Positions 9,053-17,376 of a stretch of 62,848 nucleotides of DNA are shown here, in pieces. How positions within the stretch are numbered: position 1 is the first letter of the stretch; every line of letters starts with the position of its first letter. Location of the stretch: contig NZ_MSKS01000002.1 in assembly GCF_001937445.1 (NCBI RefSeq), positions 1 through 62,848 of the forward strand. The letters run 5' to 3'. The DNA is from Actinomyces oris (lineage in GTDB: Bacteria; Actinomycetota; Actinomycetes; Actinomycetales; Actinomycetaceae). The position numbers and the translations under genes were made by a program. A model generated the notes under the pieces. It had not been told where the DNA came from and made no database searches. It saw only the letters and a list, made by a program, of their open reading frames with translations.

Positions 9053-10746
9053 GGCAGCTGCCTCCTGTCAGAGTCCTCAGTGAAGCCCGGGGCCCGCGAT
9101 GAGCGCAGGGTCGCCCCGTCCGGTGCGGTGTGCGGCGGAGGCGGCGCCTCCGGACTGACGGCGACAGTGGGGCGGGCGTCATCCGCCAGGTCGCCGAAGC
9201 CGGGTGCGGCCTGCGGGGACGCGTAGCCCCCGGCGTCGGCCGGTGCGCCTTCGGCGGGTGCATCGCTGCCGGCCTCCGGCGTCGACTCCTCGGCTCCGGC
9301 GTCCTGGACCCGGCGGCGCAGGGAGAGTGGCAGCTCGGCCGTGTCAATGATCCGCGGCGCATGGGTGGCCGGCCGCCGGGCGGCGTCGGACAGGCGCAGC
9401 AGGAGAGCCAGGATGACCCAGTTGGCGATGAGTGAGGAACCGCCGTAGGCCAGGAAGGGCAGGGTCAGTCCCGTCAGCGGGATGAGCCGGGTGACACCGC
9501 CGATGACCACGAAGATCTGCAGGGCGACGGCGAAGGACAGGCCCACGGCCAGGAGCTTGCCGAAGCCGTCGCGCAGCAACACGGCGGTGCGCAGGCCCCG
9601 CTGGATGAGCACGAGGTAGAGCACGAGGATGACGAGTGTGCCGGTCAGACCCAGCTCCTCACCCAGTGAGGCGAAGATGAAGTCGGAGTTGGCGAAGGTG
9701 ACCAGGGTCGGCGAGCCCTTGCCCCAGCCGGCGCCCATGAGCCCGCCCGAGGACATTCCGAACATGCCCGTCAGCAGCTGCCAGGAACCGCCGGCGGCGT
9801 TGTACACGGCGTCGTCGGTGGCGTGGAGCCAGCCGCTGATGCGCTGCTGGACGTGGTGGAGGTGCGTCGCCGCGAACCAGGCCGCCGGAAGGAACAGCGC
9901 GCCGCCGATGAGCAGCCAGGAGGGCCGGTCGGTGGCCACGTACAGGACGACGACGAATAGGCCGAACAGCAGCACCGAGGAGCCCAGGTCCTTCTGAAGG
10001 ACCAGGACGCAGATGCTCACGACCCACACGATGAACAGGGGGCCCAGGTGCCGGGCGCGCGGCAGGCTCATCCACAGGACCTTGCGGCCCGCCAGGGCCA
10101 GGTTGTCCCGGTTGGCCACCAGGTAGGAGGCGAAGAAGACCGCCAGCAGCACCTTGGACAGCTCGGCCGGCTGGAAGCTCATCGGACCGATCCGGATCCA
10201 GATGCGGGCGCCGTTGATGCTCTGGCCGATACCGGGGATGAAGGGCAGGACGAGGAAGACCAGACCGGACCACATGGCCCAACGATCCCAGCGCCTCAGA
10301 CGCCGGTAGTCGCGCAGCAGGAGGAGCGTGACGGCGAAGAGGATGACGCCCAGCAGTGTCCAGACCAGCTGCTTGGAGCCCACATAGAACTGCCACTGCT
10401 CGTTGGCCTCATAGGCCAGGTCCAGGCGCCGGATCATGGCCAGGCCGATCCCGTTGAGCGCCACCGCCGTCGGCAGGAGGACCGGATCGGCCCACGGGGC
10501 GGCGTAGCGCACACACAGGTGCATGAGGACGGTCAGGACGAGGAAGGCGATGGCCACGCCCACGGTCTGCGCCGGGGAGGAGCCGGTGCGGTTGAGGGCG
10601 GTGAGTACGAAGCCGCCCAGCCCCAGGACCAGGGCGACGCCGAGCAGCGCGGCCTCCGCCCACCGTCCCGGGTACTTCGCGACGCCGGCGGGTTGGATGG
10701 TCGCGACGCCCGCGGGGGCGCCCAGGGGGCTGGGAGCAGCAGTCAT
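9049..10746 (-). CDS. rodA: SEDS peptidoglycan glycosyltransferase, RodA/FtsW family
   Basis: 565 aa polytopic membrane protein with about 12 hydrophobic segments over residues 25-460. Family signatures are visible: PFIPGIGQSINGARIWIRIG, the FQPAELSKVLLAVF segment, and PLTGLTLPFLAYGGSS near the C-terminal end of the core. A cytoplasmic tail of about 90 residues is rich in Ala/Pro/Glu and could be a phosphorylation or partner-binding region (inference). The start is the ATG at 10746, 1 bp after the phosphatase stop; the upstream extension of the frame overlaps pstP. It should polymerise lipid II with PbpA as partner. Confidence 0.93.
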   Translation of the reverse strand: MTAAPSPLGAPAGVATIQPAGVAKYPGRWAEAALLGVALVLGLGGFVLTALNRTGSSPAQTVGVAIAFLVLTVLMHLCVRYAAPWADPVLLPTAVALNGIGLAMIRRLDLAYEANEQWQFYVGSKQLVWTLLGVILFAVTLLLLRDYRRLRRWDRWAMWSGLVFLVLPFIPGIGQSINGARIWIRIGPMSFQPAELSKVLLAVFFASYLVANRDNLALAGRKVLWMSLPRARHLGPLFIVWVVSICVLVLQKDLGSSVLLFGLFVVVLYVATDRPSWLLIGGALFLPAAWFAATHLHHVQQRISGWLHATDDAVYNAAGGSWQLLTGMFGMSSGGLMGAGWGKGSPTLVTFANSDFIFASLGEELGLTGTLVILVLYLVLIQRGLRTAVLLRDGFGKLLAVGLSFAVALQIFVVIGGVTRLIPLTGLTLPFLAYGGSSLIANWVILALLLRLSDAARRPATHAPRIIDTAELPLSLRRRVQDAGAEESTPEAGSDAPAEGAPADAGGYASPQAAPGFGDLADDARPTVAVSPEAPPPPHTAPDGATLRSSRAPGFTEDSDRRQLP

Positions 10747-10747
10747 C

Positions 10748-12169
10748 TCACCCCTCCTGCCCGGGTTTGGCGGGCTGGGTCGGTGTGGCAGGGGCAGGCG
10801 ACGGGGTGGAGGAGGGCAAGGATGAGGGCTTGGCCGTGGGACTCGAGGTGCCCTGCGGGGCGGGGGCCTGCTTGCGGTAGGAGCGGACCGTCTTGTCCAC
10901 GTAGGTCTCCGCGTCACTCATCGACGGCTGGGTGACGGTGGCCTGCAGGCGCTCGCGGATGTTGTGATCGAGGGCCTCCACGGGCAGGTCCGCGTAGGTC
11001 TTGACCGAGTGGCTCAGCTTGAGCGGGCCGACGGACTGGGGGATCCCCTGGTAGATGGCGACCTCGCCCTTGTAGGTGGAGACGTAGTAGCGGGTCTGGG
11101 TCCAGCGGTAGAACAGGGCGCCGGCACCGACGAGCGTGGCCAGCAGGACGAGGCTGCCCACGAGGACCCGACGGCGGTGGCGGCGTCGGGCCTTCTCCTG
11201 GGTGGCGGCCTCGGCGGCGATGGCCTCGTTGACCTCGGAGGACTCCTTGGTGGAGGCGGCCTCGGGCTTGTCCTCCAGGGTGGCCATGAGGGCCGCGGCC
11301 TTGGCGGCGGGGCTGGCGGCCTCGGACTCCTTGTCCTCGGCCTGTCCGTCGCCCGCGCGGTGGGCGGCGGCGGCACGCTCCTGGGCCAGGCGCTCGGTGG
11401 CGGCGCTGCCCACCACCTGCGGGACGGTCTGGGGCTCGGGGTCGTCCTTGACGACGTCGAAGACGACGGCGGTGACGTTGTCCGGTCCGCCGGCGCGCAG
11501 AGCCAGGTCGATGAGCTGGTCGGCGGCCTGACCGGGGTCGGCGACGCCGGCCAGGACCTCGCCGATGGTCTCAGCGGTCACCGGGCCGCTCAGACCATCG
11601 GAGCACAGCAGCCAGCGGTCGCCGGGAACGGCCTCGCGGATCGACTCGTCGAGCTGGACCTCGCCCTCGGTGTCCCCCAGGACGCGCAGGAGGACCGAGC
11701 GCTGGGGGTGCTGGCGGGCCTGGTCCCGGGTGAGGCGCCCGGTCTCCACGAGGTACTCCACGAAGGTGTGGTCGGTGGTGACCTGGGTGAGGGTGCCGTC
11801 GCGCAGCATGTAGGCGCGCGAGTCGCCCACGTGGACCATGGCGAGCTTGTTGCCGCTGCGCATGACGCCGATGCAGGTGGTGCCCAGGCCGGCGAGGTCG
11901 GGGTCCTGCGAGGACAGGGTGACGAGCTCGGTGTGGGCGGCCTGGACGGCGTCGCGCATGAGGCCCAGCAGCTCGCCGGCCTGGTGGGAGTCGGCGTCCA
12001 GGGGCATGAGGTGCTCGACGGCGACCGCCGAGGCGATGTCTCCGCCCGCCGGTCCGCCCATCCCGTCGCACAGGAGGCACAGGTGGGGGCCGGCGTAGCC
12101 CGAGTCCTGGTTGGACTGGCGGACCAGGCCGACGTCGGAGCGCGCGGCGAAGCGCAGGGAGATGGTCAT
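10748..12169 (-). CDS. pstP: PP2C-family Ser/Thr phosphatase, PstP
   Basis: 473 aa. The N-terminal PP2C domain (about residues 5-240) has metal-binding motifs near SNQDSGYAG, CDGMGG and HVGDSRAYMLRDG, and LLCSDGL towards its end. Next come an acidic/Ala-rich linker, a membrane segment (about residues 360-380, following RRHRRRVLVG) and an extracytoplasmic tail ending in a Ser/Pro-rich stretch. It dephosphorylates PknA, PknB and their substrates. The ATG at 12169 overlaps the fhaB stop as ATGA; the frame is open far upstream but that part is antisense-type sequence over fhaB. Confidence 0.94.
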   Translation of the reverse strand: MTISLRFAARSDVGLVRQSNQDSGYAGPHLCLLCDGMGGPAGGDIASAVAVEHLMPLDADSHQAGELLGLMRDAVQAAHTELVTLSSQDPDLAGLGTTCIGVMRSGNKLAMVHVGDSRAYMLRDGTLTQVTTDHTFVEYLVETGRLTRDQARQHPQRSVLLRVLGDTEGEVQLDESIREAVPGDRWLLCSDGLSGPVTAETIGEVLAGVADPGQAADQLIDLALRAGGPDNVTAVVFDVVKDDPEPQTVPQVVGSAATERLAQERAAAAHRAGDGQAEDKESEAASPAAKAAALMATLEDKPEAASTKESSEVNEAIAAEAATQEKARRRHRRRVLVGSLVLLATLVGAGALFYRWTQTRYYVSTYKGEVAIYQGIPQSVGPLKLSHSVKTYADLPVEALDHNIRERLQATVTQPSMSDAETYVDKTVRSYRKQAPAPQGTSSPTAKPSSLPSSTPSPAPATPTQPAKPGQEG

Positions 12170-12642
12170 GAGCGCAGCTCCAGCGTCGTTTGGCCGATTC
12201 TGACAGGAATGTTCATGGGGAGCTCCACGGCGCCGTGCACGGGGCGGCCGTCCATCATGGTTCCGTTGGTGGATCCGAGGTCCTCCAGCCACCAGGTGCC
12301 GTCCTTGGGGAAGACGCGGGCGTGGCGCGATGAGGCGTAGGAGTCGTCGAGGACCAGGGTGCAGGAGGGCGAGCGGCCGATGATGATCGATGAGGGGCTC
12401 AGGGGCACGGTCGATCCGGCCAGGGGGCCCTCGGTGATGACCAGGCGGGTGGCGCTGCGGCGTCGTCCCCTGGGGGGAGGGCCCGACGGCTGCTCGGAGC
12501 CGCCCATGGAGCGTCGACGTGACGGGCCGGCGACGGGGGAGTCGGCCATATCGCGGCGCATGACGCGCACGATGAGGTACAGGAAGAACCACAGCAGGAC
12601 CAGGTAGCCCAGCCGCAGGATCGTGAAGGCGAGTGCGCTCAA
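12166..12642 (-). CDS. fhaB: FHA-domain membrane protein FhaB (FipA)
   Basis: 158 aa. A membrane segment (about residues 5-27, LRLGYLVLLWFFLYLIV) precedes a linker and a C-terminal FHA domain (about 70-155), with GRSPSC, SSRHARVF and GSTNGTMM as the phosphothreonine-binding loops. FHA domains read out PknA/PknB phosphorylation; in mycobacteria FhaB/FipA helps divisome assembly. The start codon is TTG, overlapping the fhaA stop as TTGA. This is the only TTG start in the operon and may keep expression low. Confidence 0.92.
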   Translation of the reverse strand: MSALAFTILRLGYLVLLWFFLYLIVRVMRRDMADSPVAGPSRRRSMGGSEQPSGPPPRGRRRSATRLVITEGPLAGSTVPLSPSSIIIGRSPSCTLVLDDSYASSRHARVFPKDGTWWLEDLGSTNGTMMDGRPVHGAVELPMNIPVRIGQTTLELRS

Positions 12643-13346
12643 CCGTTGACTCCGCTGTTCTGGGTGCCATCCCAGAACAGGATCTGGGTGCGGCCGATGG
12701 TGAGAGTGTTGCCGTCCACGAGCGTGACGGCGTCAACCCGCTGGCCCTCGACGAAGGTTCCGTTGGTGGAGCCCAGGTCGCTGGCGATGGCGTTGCCGTG
12801 CGTCAGGCGGATCTCCAGGTGACGGCGGGAGACGCCGGAGTCGTCGACGATGATGTCCGCCTCCGAGCCGCGCCCGATGACGGTGACCGGCCCGGTGAGC
12901 AGGTAGCGCTGGCCGTTGATGTCGACGATCGGGTGCGCCGGGGTGGCGGTGGCGGCGGCGGCCGGGGCGGCGGCGCCGCGCCGCGTGGAGGACTCGATCT
13001 CGATCGCCGGGGCGTTGGGGTTGTTGTTGACGAGGAAGGAGACCTCGACCGGGCCGACGAAGGAGTAGCCCTGGTCCGCGGCGTGTGAGGTGGCGACCTC
13101 CTCCATCTGACGCACCATTTCGTCCTGGCCCCAGGCGGTGATGCGCTCGATGCTCGGCGGGGTGAGGTGGATGCGGAAGATGTTGGGAACCACGGAGCGG
13201 TCGCGGGCGAAGGACGCGGCGCGCTTGTCCATGGTCTCGCGGAGCTTCGAAGCGATCTCGATGGGCTCGATGTCGTCCGAGAAACGGGACATGGCGCGGT
13301 TCGTGACGTTCTCGACGCCCTTCTCGAACTTGTCCAGGAATCCCAT
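12639..13346 (-). CDS. fhaA: FhaA: DUF3662 and FHA-domain protein
   Basis: 235 aa, first gene of the operon. The N-terminal DUF3662 domain (about residues 1-125, starting MGFLDKFEKGVENV) is followed by an Ala-rich linker and a C-terminal FHA domain (about 150-230) with GRGSEADI, SRRHLEIR and GSTNGTFV. The start at 13346 is set by GGGAGG 9 bases upstream; a start six codons earlier is less likely. In mycobacteria FhaA binds phosphorylated MviN and regulates lipid II export; the same link is inferred. Because it is promoter-proximal it fixes the operon start. Confidence 0.93.
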   Translation of the reverse strand: MGFLDKFEKGVENVTNRAMSRFSDDIEPIEIASKLRETMDKRAASFARDRSVVPNIFRIHLTPPSIERITAWGQDEMVRQMEEVATSHAADQGYSFVGPVEVSFLVNNNPNAPAIEIESSTRRGAAAPAAAATATPAHPIVDINGQRYLLTGPVTVIGRGSEADIIVDDSGVSRRHLEIRLTHGNAIASDLGSTNGTFVEGQRVDAVTLVDGNTLTIGRTQILFWDGTQNSGVNG

Positions 13347-13425
13347 GGACAGTACCTCCCCCAAATTTGGTGTGGCGGCCCCCGGGATGGAGCCGGGAGA
13401 CGGGACTGTCCCGCCTCGCTATGGG

Positions 13426-13473
13426 CCTGCACGGACCTGCGTGCAGGTCGATACCGTTCCCATCGTAACGGTA
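13426..13473 (-). promoter_or_regulatory. Palindromes upstream of the fhaA operon
   Basis: Two inverted repeats lie 80-130 bases upstream of the fhaA start: CCTGCACG (13426-13433) with its complement at 13440-13447, and TACCGTT (13452-13458) with AACGGTA (13467-13473). They could be operators or a 5' leader hairpin. No clear -35/-10 pair was found. Confidence 0.3.
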
Positions 13474-13558
13474 GCGAAGCCATCGCAGGGAAGACGGCCC
13501 CCTCTGTGTGAGGTAATTGTGTCGTGAGCGGTCTCACGGCCGGATATGACGGTGAGGA

Positions 13559-13589
13559 TTGGACGCGGGCCGGGATGGCAGGCTAGTCT
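13559..13589 (+). promoter_or_regulatory. Possible promoter of tRNA-Leu
   Basis: TTGGAC (13559-13564) and TAGTCT (13584-13589) are 19 bases apart, and the second hexamer ends 14 bases before the mature tRNA. The spacing is long and the match weak, so this is tentative. Confidence 0.3.
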
Positions 13590-13603
13590 CATGCTCGCTT
13601 CTC

Positions 13604-13687
13604 GCGCGAGTGGCGGAATTGGTAGACGCGCACGGTTCAGGTCCGTGTGATCTTACGATCATGGGGGTTCGAGTCCCCCCCCGCGCA
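13604..13687 (+). tRNA. tRNA-Leu (anticodon CAG)
   Basis: Class II tRNA of 84 nt. Acceptor GCGCGAG pairs with CCCGCGC except for one A-C mismatch at the sixth pair. The D arm has GGCGGAATTGGTAGACGC. The anticodon stem CACGG/CCGTG closes the loop TTCAGGT (anticodon CAG). A variable arm and a GGGGG/CCCCC T arm with TTCGAGT follow. CCA is not encoded. The acceptor mismatch is slightly unusual. Confidence 0.95.
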
Positions 13688-13695
13688 CAGAATGG

Positions 13696-13725
13696 AAAGG
13701 CCCGGGCCACATGGTCCGGGCCTTT
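13696..13725 (+). terminator. Terminator after tRNA-Leu
   Basis: A 13-bp inverted repeat begins AAAGGCCCGGGCC and ends with its complement, closing on a 4-base loop about 10 bases past the tRNA. It also faces the end of the minus-strand VanZ-like gene, so it may work in both directions. Confidence 0.75.
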
Positions 13726-13805
13726 CGCCGTCTCGGGGTCCCCGCCCTTGAGTCAACGCAGTCCGCGCGTGGCGGTACGGCGTCGTTCCAGTGATGACAG
13801 GGGAG

Positions 13806-14345
13806 TCAGGCGGAGGCGGGCCGGGGGTGCAGGTGGCGCAGCAGGTACCAGGCGGCCAGGGCCCCGGCCCAGGCGCCGACGGCGTTCTGGCCGACATTGG
13901 CCAGCGAGGGGCGCCGCTCCAGCATCGGCAGGAGGCTCTGAAGCACCTCGGCGCTCAGCCCGACCACGCAGCCCACCAGCGCCCACATCCACCAGGGGAT
14001 GTCCCGCCAGCCCGCGACCGCGCAGAAGGTGGCCGGAGCCAGCATCACCAGGTTGAGGACGACGTCCTTGCCCTCGGAGCTGAGGAAGGCCGGTCCTATG
14101 GTGTCCTTGAGCTCGGCGATCTCGCGCCCGGAGGGCCACACGACCGCCACGCAGACGATGGCCAGGAGGATGACCGCCGCGACGCGGGCGATCCGTTCGT
14201 AAGGGGAGGTGCTCGGGGGGAGGGGCGTGGGCGGGTTCGGGACCGTGGCGCGGCCGGCCGACGCCGGTGTCGTCCCCCGGGGGGTGTCGGGGGAGTCGGC
14301 GGACGTCAGTGCGTCGGGCGCGGGCTGCTGGGCAGGCACGCTCAC
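13806..14345 (-). CDS. VanZ-family membrane protein
   Basis: 179 aa. A Pro/Ser/Thr-rich N-terminus of about 55 residues precedes four hydrophobic segments. The pattern of the VanZ family is visible, including KDVVLNLVMLAPATF, VGLSAEVLQSLL and the final NVGQNAVGAWAGALAAWYL. VanZ itself gives low-level teicoplanin resistance by an unknown mechanism; most homologues, like this one, have no known function. The start is GTG at 14345; a second in-frame GTG two codons later is equally possible. It is separated from cstA by a strong terminator, so it has its own promoter or lies in a read-through zone. Confidence 0.8.
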   Translation of the reverse strand: MSVPAQQPAPDALTSADSPDTPRGTTPASAGRATVPNPPTPLPPSTSPYERIARVAAVILLAIVCVAVVWPSGREIAELKDTIGPAFLSSEGKDVVLNLVMLAPATFCAVAGWRDIPWWMWALVGCVVGLSAEVLQSLLPMLERRPSLANVGQNAVGAWAGALAAWYLLRHLHPRPASA

Positions 14346-14347
14346 GA

Positions 14348-14392
14348 CGTTACCGCCCGCCGTCGGGGAATCCCGGAAGGCGGGCGGTAACG
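14348..14392 (-). terminator. Strong terminator of the cstA-ybdD operon
   Basis: A perfect 14-bp inverted repeat (14348-14361 and 14379-14392, arms CGTTACCGCCCGCC and complement) with a 17-base loop sits 36 bases past the YbdD stop. It ends just before the VanZ start codon and separates the two minus-strand units. Confidence 0.75.
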
Positions 14393-14428
14393 ATCAGAGC
14401 ACAACAGAGCGCAGGAGCGTGTCCCGGC

Positions 14429-14716
14429 TCAGCAGCAGCTGGCGTTGATCTCCGTCTCGGCCTGCTTGGCCCGGGCACGCCAGAACTCGCGCTCGCTCAT
14501 GGGGCCGTGCCCAGAGCCGTGCCCCGGGTCGTGGACGCCCTCGTGCCCGTGGGGGCACTGCGCGTGCTCGCGGGCGTAGCGCTCCAGGTAGCGGTCGTAG
14601 GCGGACTCCCCGGTCATGTCCCGCCACAGGGTGCGGGCCCGCCTCAGGACCTGGCGGATCCGACGTCGGGCGCTCACCCGAACCGCCGGCTGCGGCGTCG
14701 AAGGAGGAGGTGTCAT
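14429..14716 (-). CDS. YbdD/YjiX-family small protein, partner of CstA
   Basis: 95 aa, basic N-terminus, with the family core TLWRDMTGESAYDRYLERYA, a His-rich middle and SEREFWRARAKQAE. It ends in the double cysteine ASCC just before a TGA stop. E. coli YbdD and YjiX also end in CC, and selenoprotein relatives end in Cys-Sec, so the terminal pair is a conserved functional feature rather than chance. It is encoded directly after CstA (ATGA overlap) and is thought to be needed for CstA/BtsT transport; the mechanism is unknown. Confidence 0.85.
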   Translation of the reverse strand: MTPPPSTPQPAVRVSARRRIRQVLRRARTLWRDMTGESAYDRYLERYAREHAQCPHGHEGVHDPGHGSGHGPMSEREFWRARAKQAETEINASCC

Positions 14717-17103
14717 GACTTCTCCGCGTGGGCCTTGTGCGGGATGAGGGCCGGGTCGCCCACCTGCTCGTACTCCCGGGAGACCTTCTTCATGAGGGAG
14801 GAGGCGATCATCGTCTCGGGCGCGTAGAAGTTGGACTCCTGGTACGGGTCCTCCGACGTCGTCGTGTCCCCGTTGCGGATCGTCTGGACGATGCGGATGA
14901 GGGCGCAGACCATGACGAAGGCCACCATGACCAGGAAGACGACCGACAGCGTCCCCTGGATCATCGTGTTGCGCACGATGGCCCGAGTCTCCTCGATCTT
15001 GGCCGGGTCGGTGAGCGTGCCCAGCTTGGCCACGGCCTCACGATGCTGCTGGAAGTAGCCCACGAGCGGGTCGGTGGAGAAGATCTTCTGCCACGAGGCC
15101 GTGAAGGTGACGGCCGTGTCGAAGACCAGCGGGATCGCGGGGATCCACACCCACTTCGTGTAGCCCTTGCGCACCACCATGACGGTGACCACCAACAGGG
15201 CCACGGCCGCGATGAGCTGGTTGGCGATACCGAACAGCGGGTAGAGCGTCTGGATGCCGCCGCGGGGGTCGGTGACCCCCATGAGGAGCAGCGCCCCCCA
15301 GGAGGCGACGACGACGGCCGTGGTCCCCCAGGCGCCTACGTGCCAGGACGGGTCCTTGAACTTGGGGAAGGCGTTGCCCAGCGCGTCGGAGAGCTGGAAG
15401 CGGGCCACACGGGTGACGGCGTCGACGGCCGAGAGGATGAACAGGGCCTCGAACATGATGGCGAAGTGGTACCAGAAGCCCATCATGGCCCGGCCTCCGC
15501 CGATCTGGTGGAGGATGTGGGCGATACCCACCGACAGGGTGGGGGCGCCGCCGGTGCGCGAGACGACGTTGGGCTCGCCGACGTCGCTGGCCAGGCGCTC
15601 CAGGGCCTCAGCGCCCGTGTAGGTCTTGGGGTTGCCCTGATCGTCCCAGGAGTCCCACTCGGGGGTGGGCTTGCGGCCCTGGGCGTCGGTGACGCCGAGC
15701 TTGGCGACGGCGGCCTCGGCGAGCTTCTCGCAGTGGTGCTCGGGGTCGTTGGTGGTCTTGCAGGGGGCGGCGGCCACCGTCTCGGGGCCGGCGAGCTTGT
15801 TCATGGTCGCCGTCGAGGTGTTCATGGAGAAGTAGATGCCCGGGCTCAGGGAGACCGCGGCCGCCAGCGCCATGATGGCCACGAAGGACTCCATGAGCAT
15901 GCCGCCGTAGCCGATCATGCGGACCTGGGTCTCCTTCTCCACCATCTTGGGGCTGGTTCCCGAGGAGACCATAGCGTGCATGCCGGACAGGGCGCCGCAG
16001 GCGATGGTGATGAACAGGAAGGGGAAGAGGGTGCCGGCGAAGACCGGGCCCGCGGTGTTGAAGGCGAACTCGGTGACGGCGGACATCTCCACCAGGGGGC
16101 GCACGATGATGATGCCCAGGGCCAGGATCGTGATCGTGCCGACCTTCATGAAGGTCGACAGGTAGTCGCGCGGGGTGAGCAGGACCCACACCGGCAGGAC
16201 CGCGGCCAGGAAGCCGTAGATGATCATGGCCCACACCAGGGTCTTGGGGGACAGGTGCAGGTAGCGGCCGAAGGAGGACTCGGCCACCCAGCGCCCGCCG
16301 ATGATGACGGCGATGAGCAGGCCGAAGCCGACGAAGGAGACCTGCGTGATCTTGCCGGGCTGGACGAAGCGCAGCCACAGGCCCATCGCGATGGCGATCG
16401 GGATGGTCATGCCCACCGAGAAGACGCCCCAGGGGGAGGCGGCCAGGGCGTTGACGCAGACCATGGCCAGGACCGCCAGGACGATCATGAGCATGACGAA
16501 GACGACGACGGTGGCCACGATGCCGCCGACCTTGCCGATCTCGTCAGTGGCCATCTGGCCCAGGGAGCGGCCGCCGCGGCGCATGGAGAAGAACAGGACG
16601 AGCATGTCCTGGACGGCGCCGGCCACGAGCACGCCGATGATGATCCACAGGGTGCCGGGCAGGTATCCCATCTGGGCGGCCAGGACCGGGCCGACCAGCG
16701 GGCCGGCGCCGGCGATCGCCGCGAAGTGGTGGCCGTAGAGGACGACACGGTGGGTGGGGTCGAAGTCGCGCCCGTTGTTGATGCGCTCGGCCGGGGTGGC
16801 GTTGGTGTCGTCGGGGCGCATGATGCGCCGCTGGATGTAGAGGGCGTAGAAGCGGTATCCGATCGCGTAGGTGCACACGGCGGTGACCACGAACCAGATG
16901 GTGTTGACGTGCTCGCCGCGCACAATCGCCAGCATCCACCACCCCAGGACGCCCAGGGCGGTGATGGCCACCCAGGTGGCGATCCGCGCGGGTGTCCATC
17001 GATTGTCAGGATGTATGCCGACGGGGACGCCGGCGGCGTTGCGGATGATCCGCTTCTCCTCCTGCGGTGAGTAGGTGGGCAGAGAGGCTTCTTTCTGGGG
17101 CAT
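14713..17103 (-). CDS. cstA: Carbon starvation protein CstA, pyruvate/peptide transporter
   Basis: 796 aa from the ATG at 17103; a TTG at 17196 would add 31 residues without a better ribosome site. It is a polytopic membrane protein with about 16-18 hydrophobic segments. The CstA signatures are visible: NNGRDFDPTHRVVLYGHHFA, AGPLVGPVLAAQMGYLPGT near the N-terminus, and GALSGMHAMVSSGTSPKM mid-protein. CstA and its paralogue BtsT import pyruvate (and possibly peptides) during starvation. It overlaps ybdD by 4 bp. An extracytoplasmic insert of about 80 residues around 470-550, with two Cys, is longer than in E. coli BtsT as I recall it. Confidence 0.92.
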   Translation of the reverse strand: MPQKEASLPTYSPQEEKRIIRNAAGVPVGIHPDNRWTPARIATWVAITALGVLGWWMLAIVRGEHVNTIWFVVTAVCTYAIGYRFYALYIQRRIMRPDDTNATPAERINNGRDFDPTHRVVLYGHHFAAIAGAGPLVGPVLAAQMGYLPGTLWIIIGVLVAGAVQDMLVLFFSMRRGGRSLGQMATDEIGKVGGIVATVVVFVMLMIVLAVLAMVCVNALAASPWGVFSVGMTIPIAIAMGLWLRFVQPGKITQVSFVGFGLLIAVIIGGRWVAESSFGRYLHLSPKTLVWAMIIYGFLAAVLPVWVLLTPRDYLSTFMKVGTITILALGIIIVRPLVEMSAVTEFAFNTAGPVFAGTLFPFLFITIACGALSGMHAMVSSGTSPKMVEKETQVRMIGYGGMLMESFVAIMALAAAVSLSPGIYFSMNTSTATMNKLAGPETVAAAPCKTTNDPEHHCEKLAEAAVAKLGVTDAQGRKPTPEWDSWDDQGNPKTYTGAEALERLASDVGEPNVVSRTGGAPTLSVGIAHILHQIGGGRAMMGFWYHFAIMFEALFILSAVDAVTRVARFQLSDALGNAFPKFKDPSWHVGAWGTTAVVVASWGALLLMGVTDPRGGIQTLYPLFGIANQLIAAVALLVVTVMVVRKGYTKWVWIPAIPLVFDTAVTFTASWQKIFSTDPLVGYFQQHREAVAKLGTLTDPAKIEETRAIVRNTMIQGTLSVVFLVMVAFVMVCALIRIVQTIRNGDTTTSEDPYQESNFYAPETMIASSLMKKVSREYEQVGDPALIPHKAHAEKS

Positions 17104-17376
17104 CGGGATTCCGCTCTCGTCGTCGAGAAAAGGTATGACGTCGTCGTCTTCGGTGACTCGTCCAGGGTATTCCTCCCGCTCGCAGAAGGGAAGCAATAGC
17201 GAGTCCGAAGGCGGGGCGTTCGTCTTTTGACCTCAATATCAGTGCCATTTATCCCACTCATTGAACAGTGCTTCCGGTGGCCGCTTCGCGGCGTCGCGCA
17301 TGACGCTGCCGAGCCTGGGCCGGGAACCGGTGGTGCGCGGTTCGGGGCCTTCGGGGCGTGCGGCTACCCTGACCTC

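Noticed and set aside
14426-14431. TGA after the YbdD Cys-Cys as a selenocysteine codon
   Set aside because: The Cys pair is already complete, as in E. coli YbdD; reading through gives no early stop and runs into the terminator. No SECIS-like hairpin follows closely.
14728-17070. Long plus-strand frame opposite cstA
   Set aside because: The His/Gly/Asp/Glu-rich product is the typical reverse-strand image of a high-GC membrane-protein gene.
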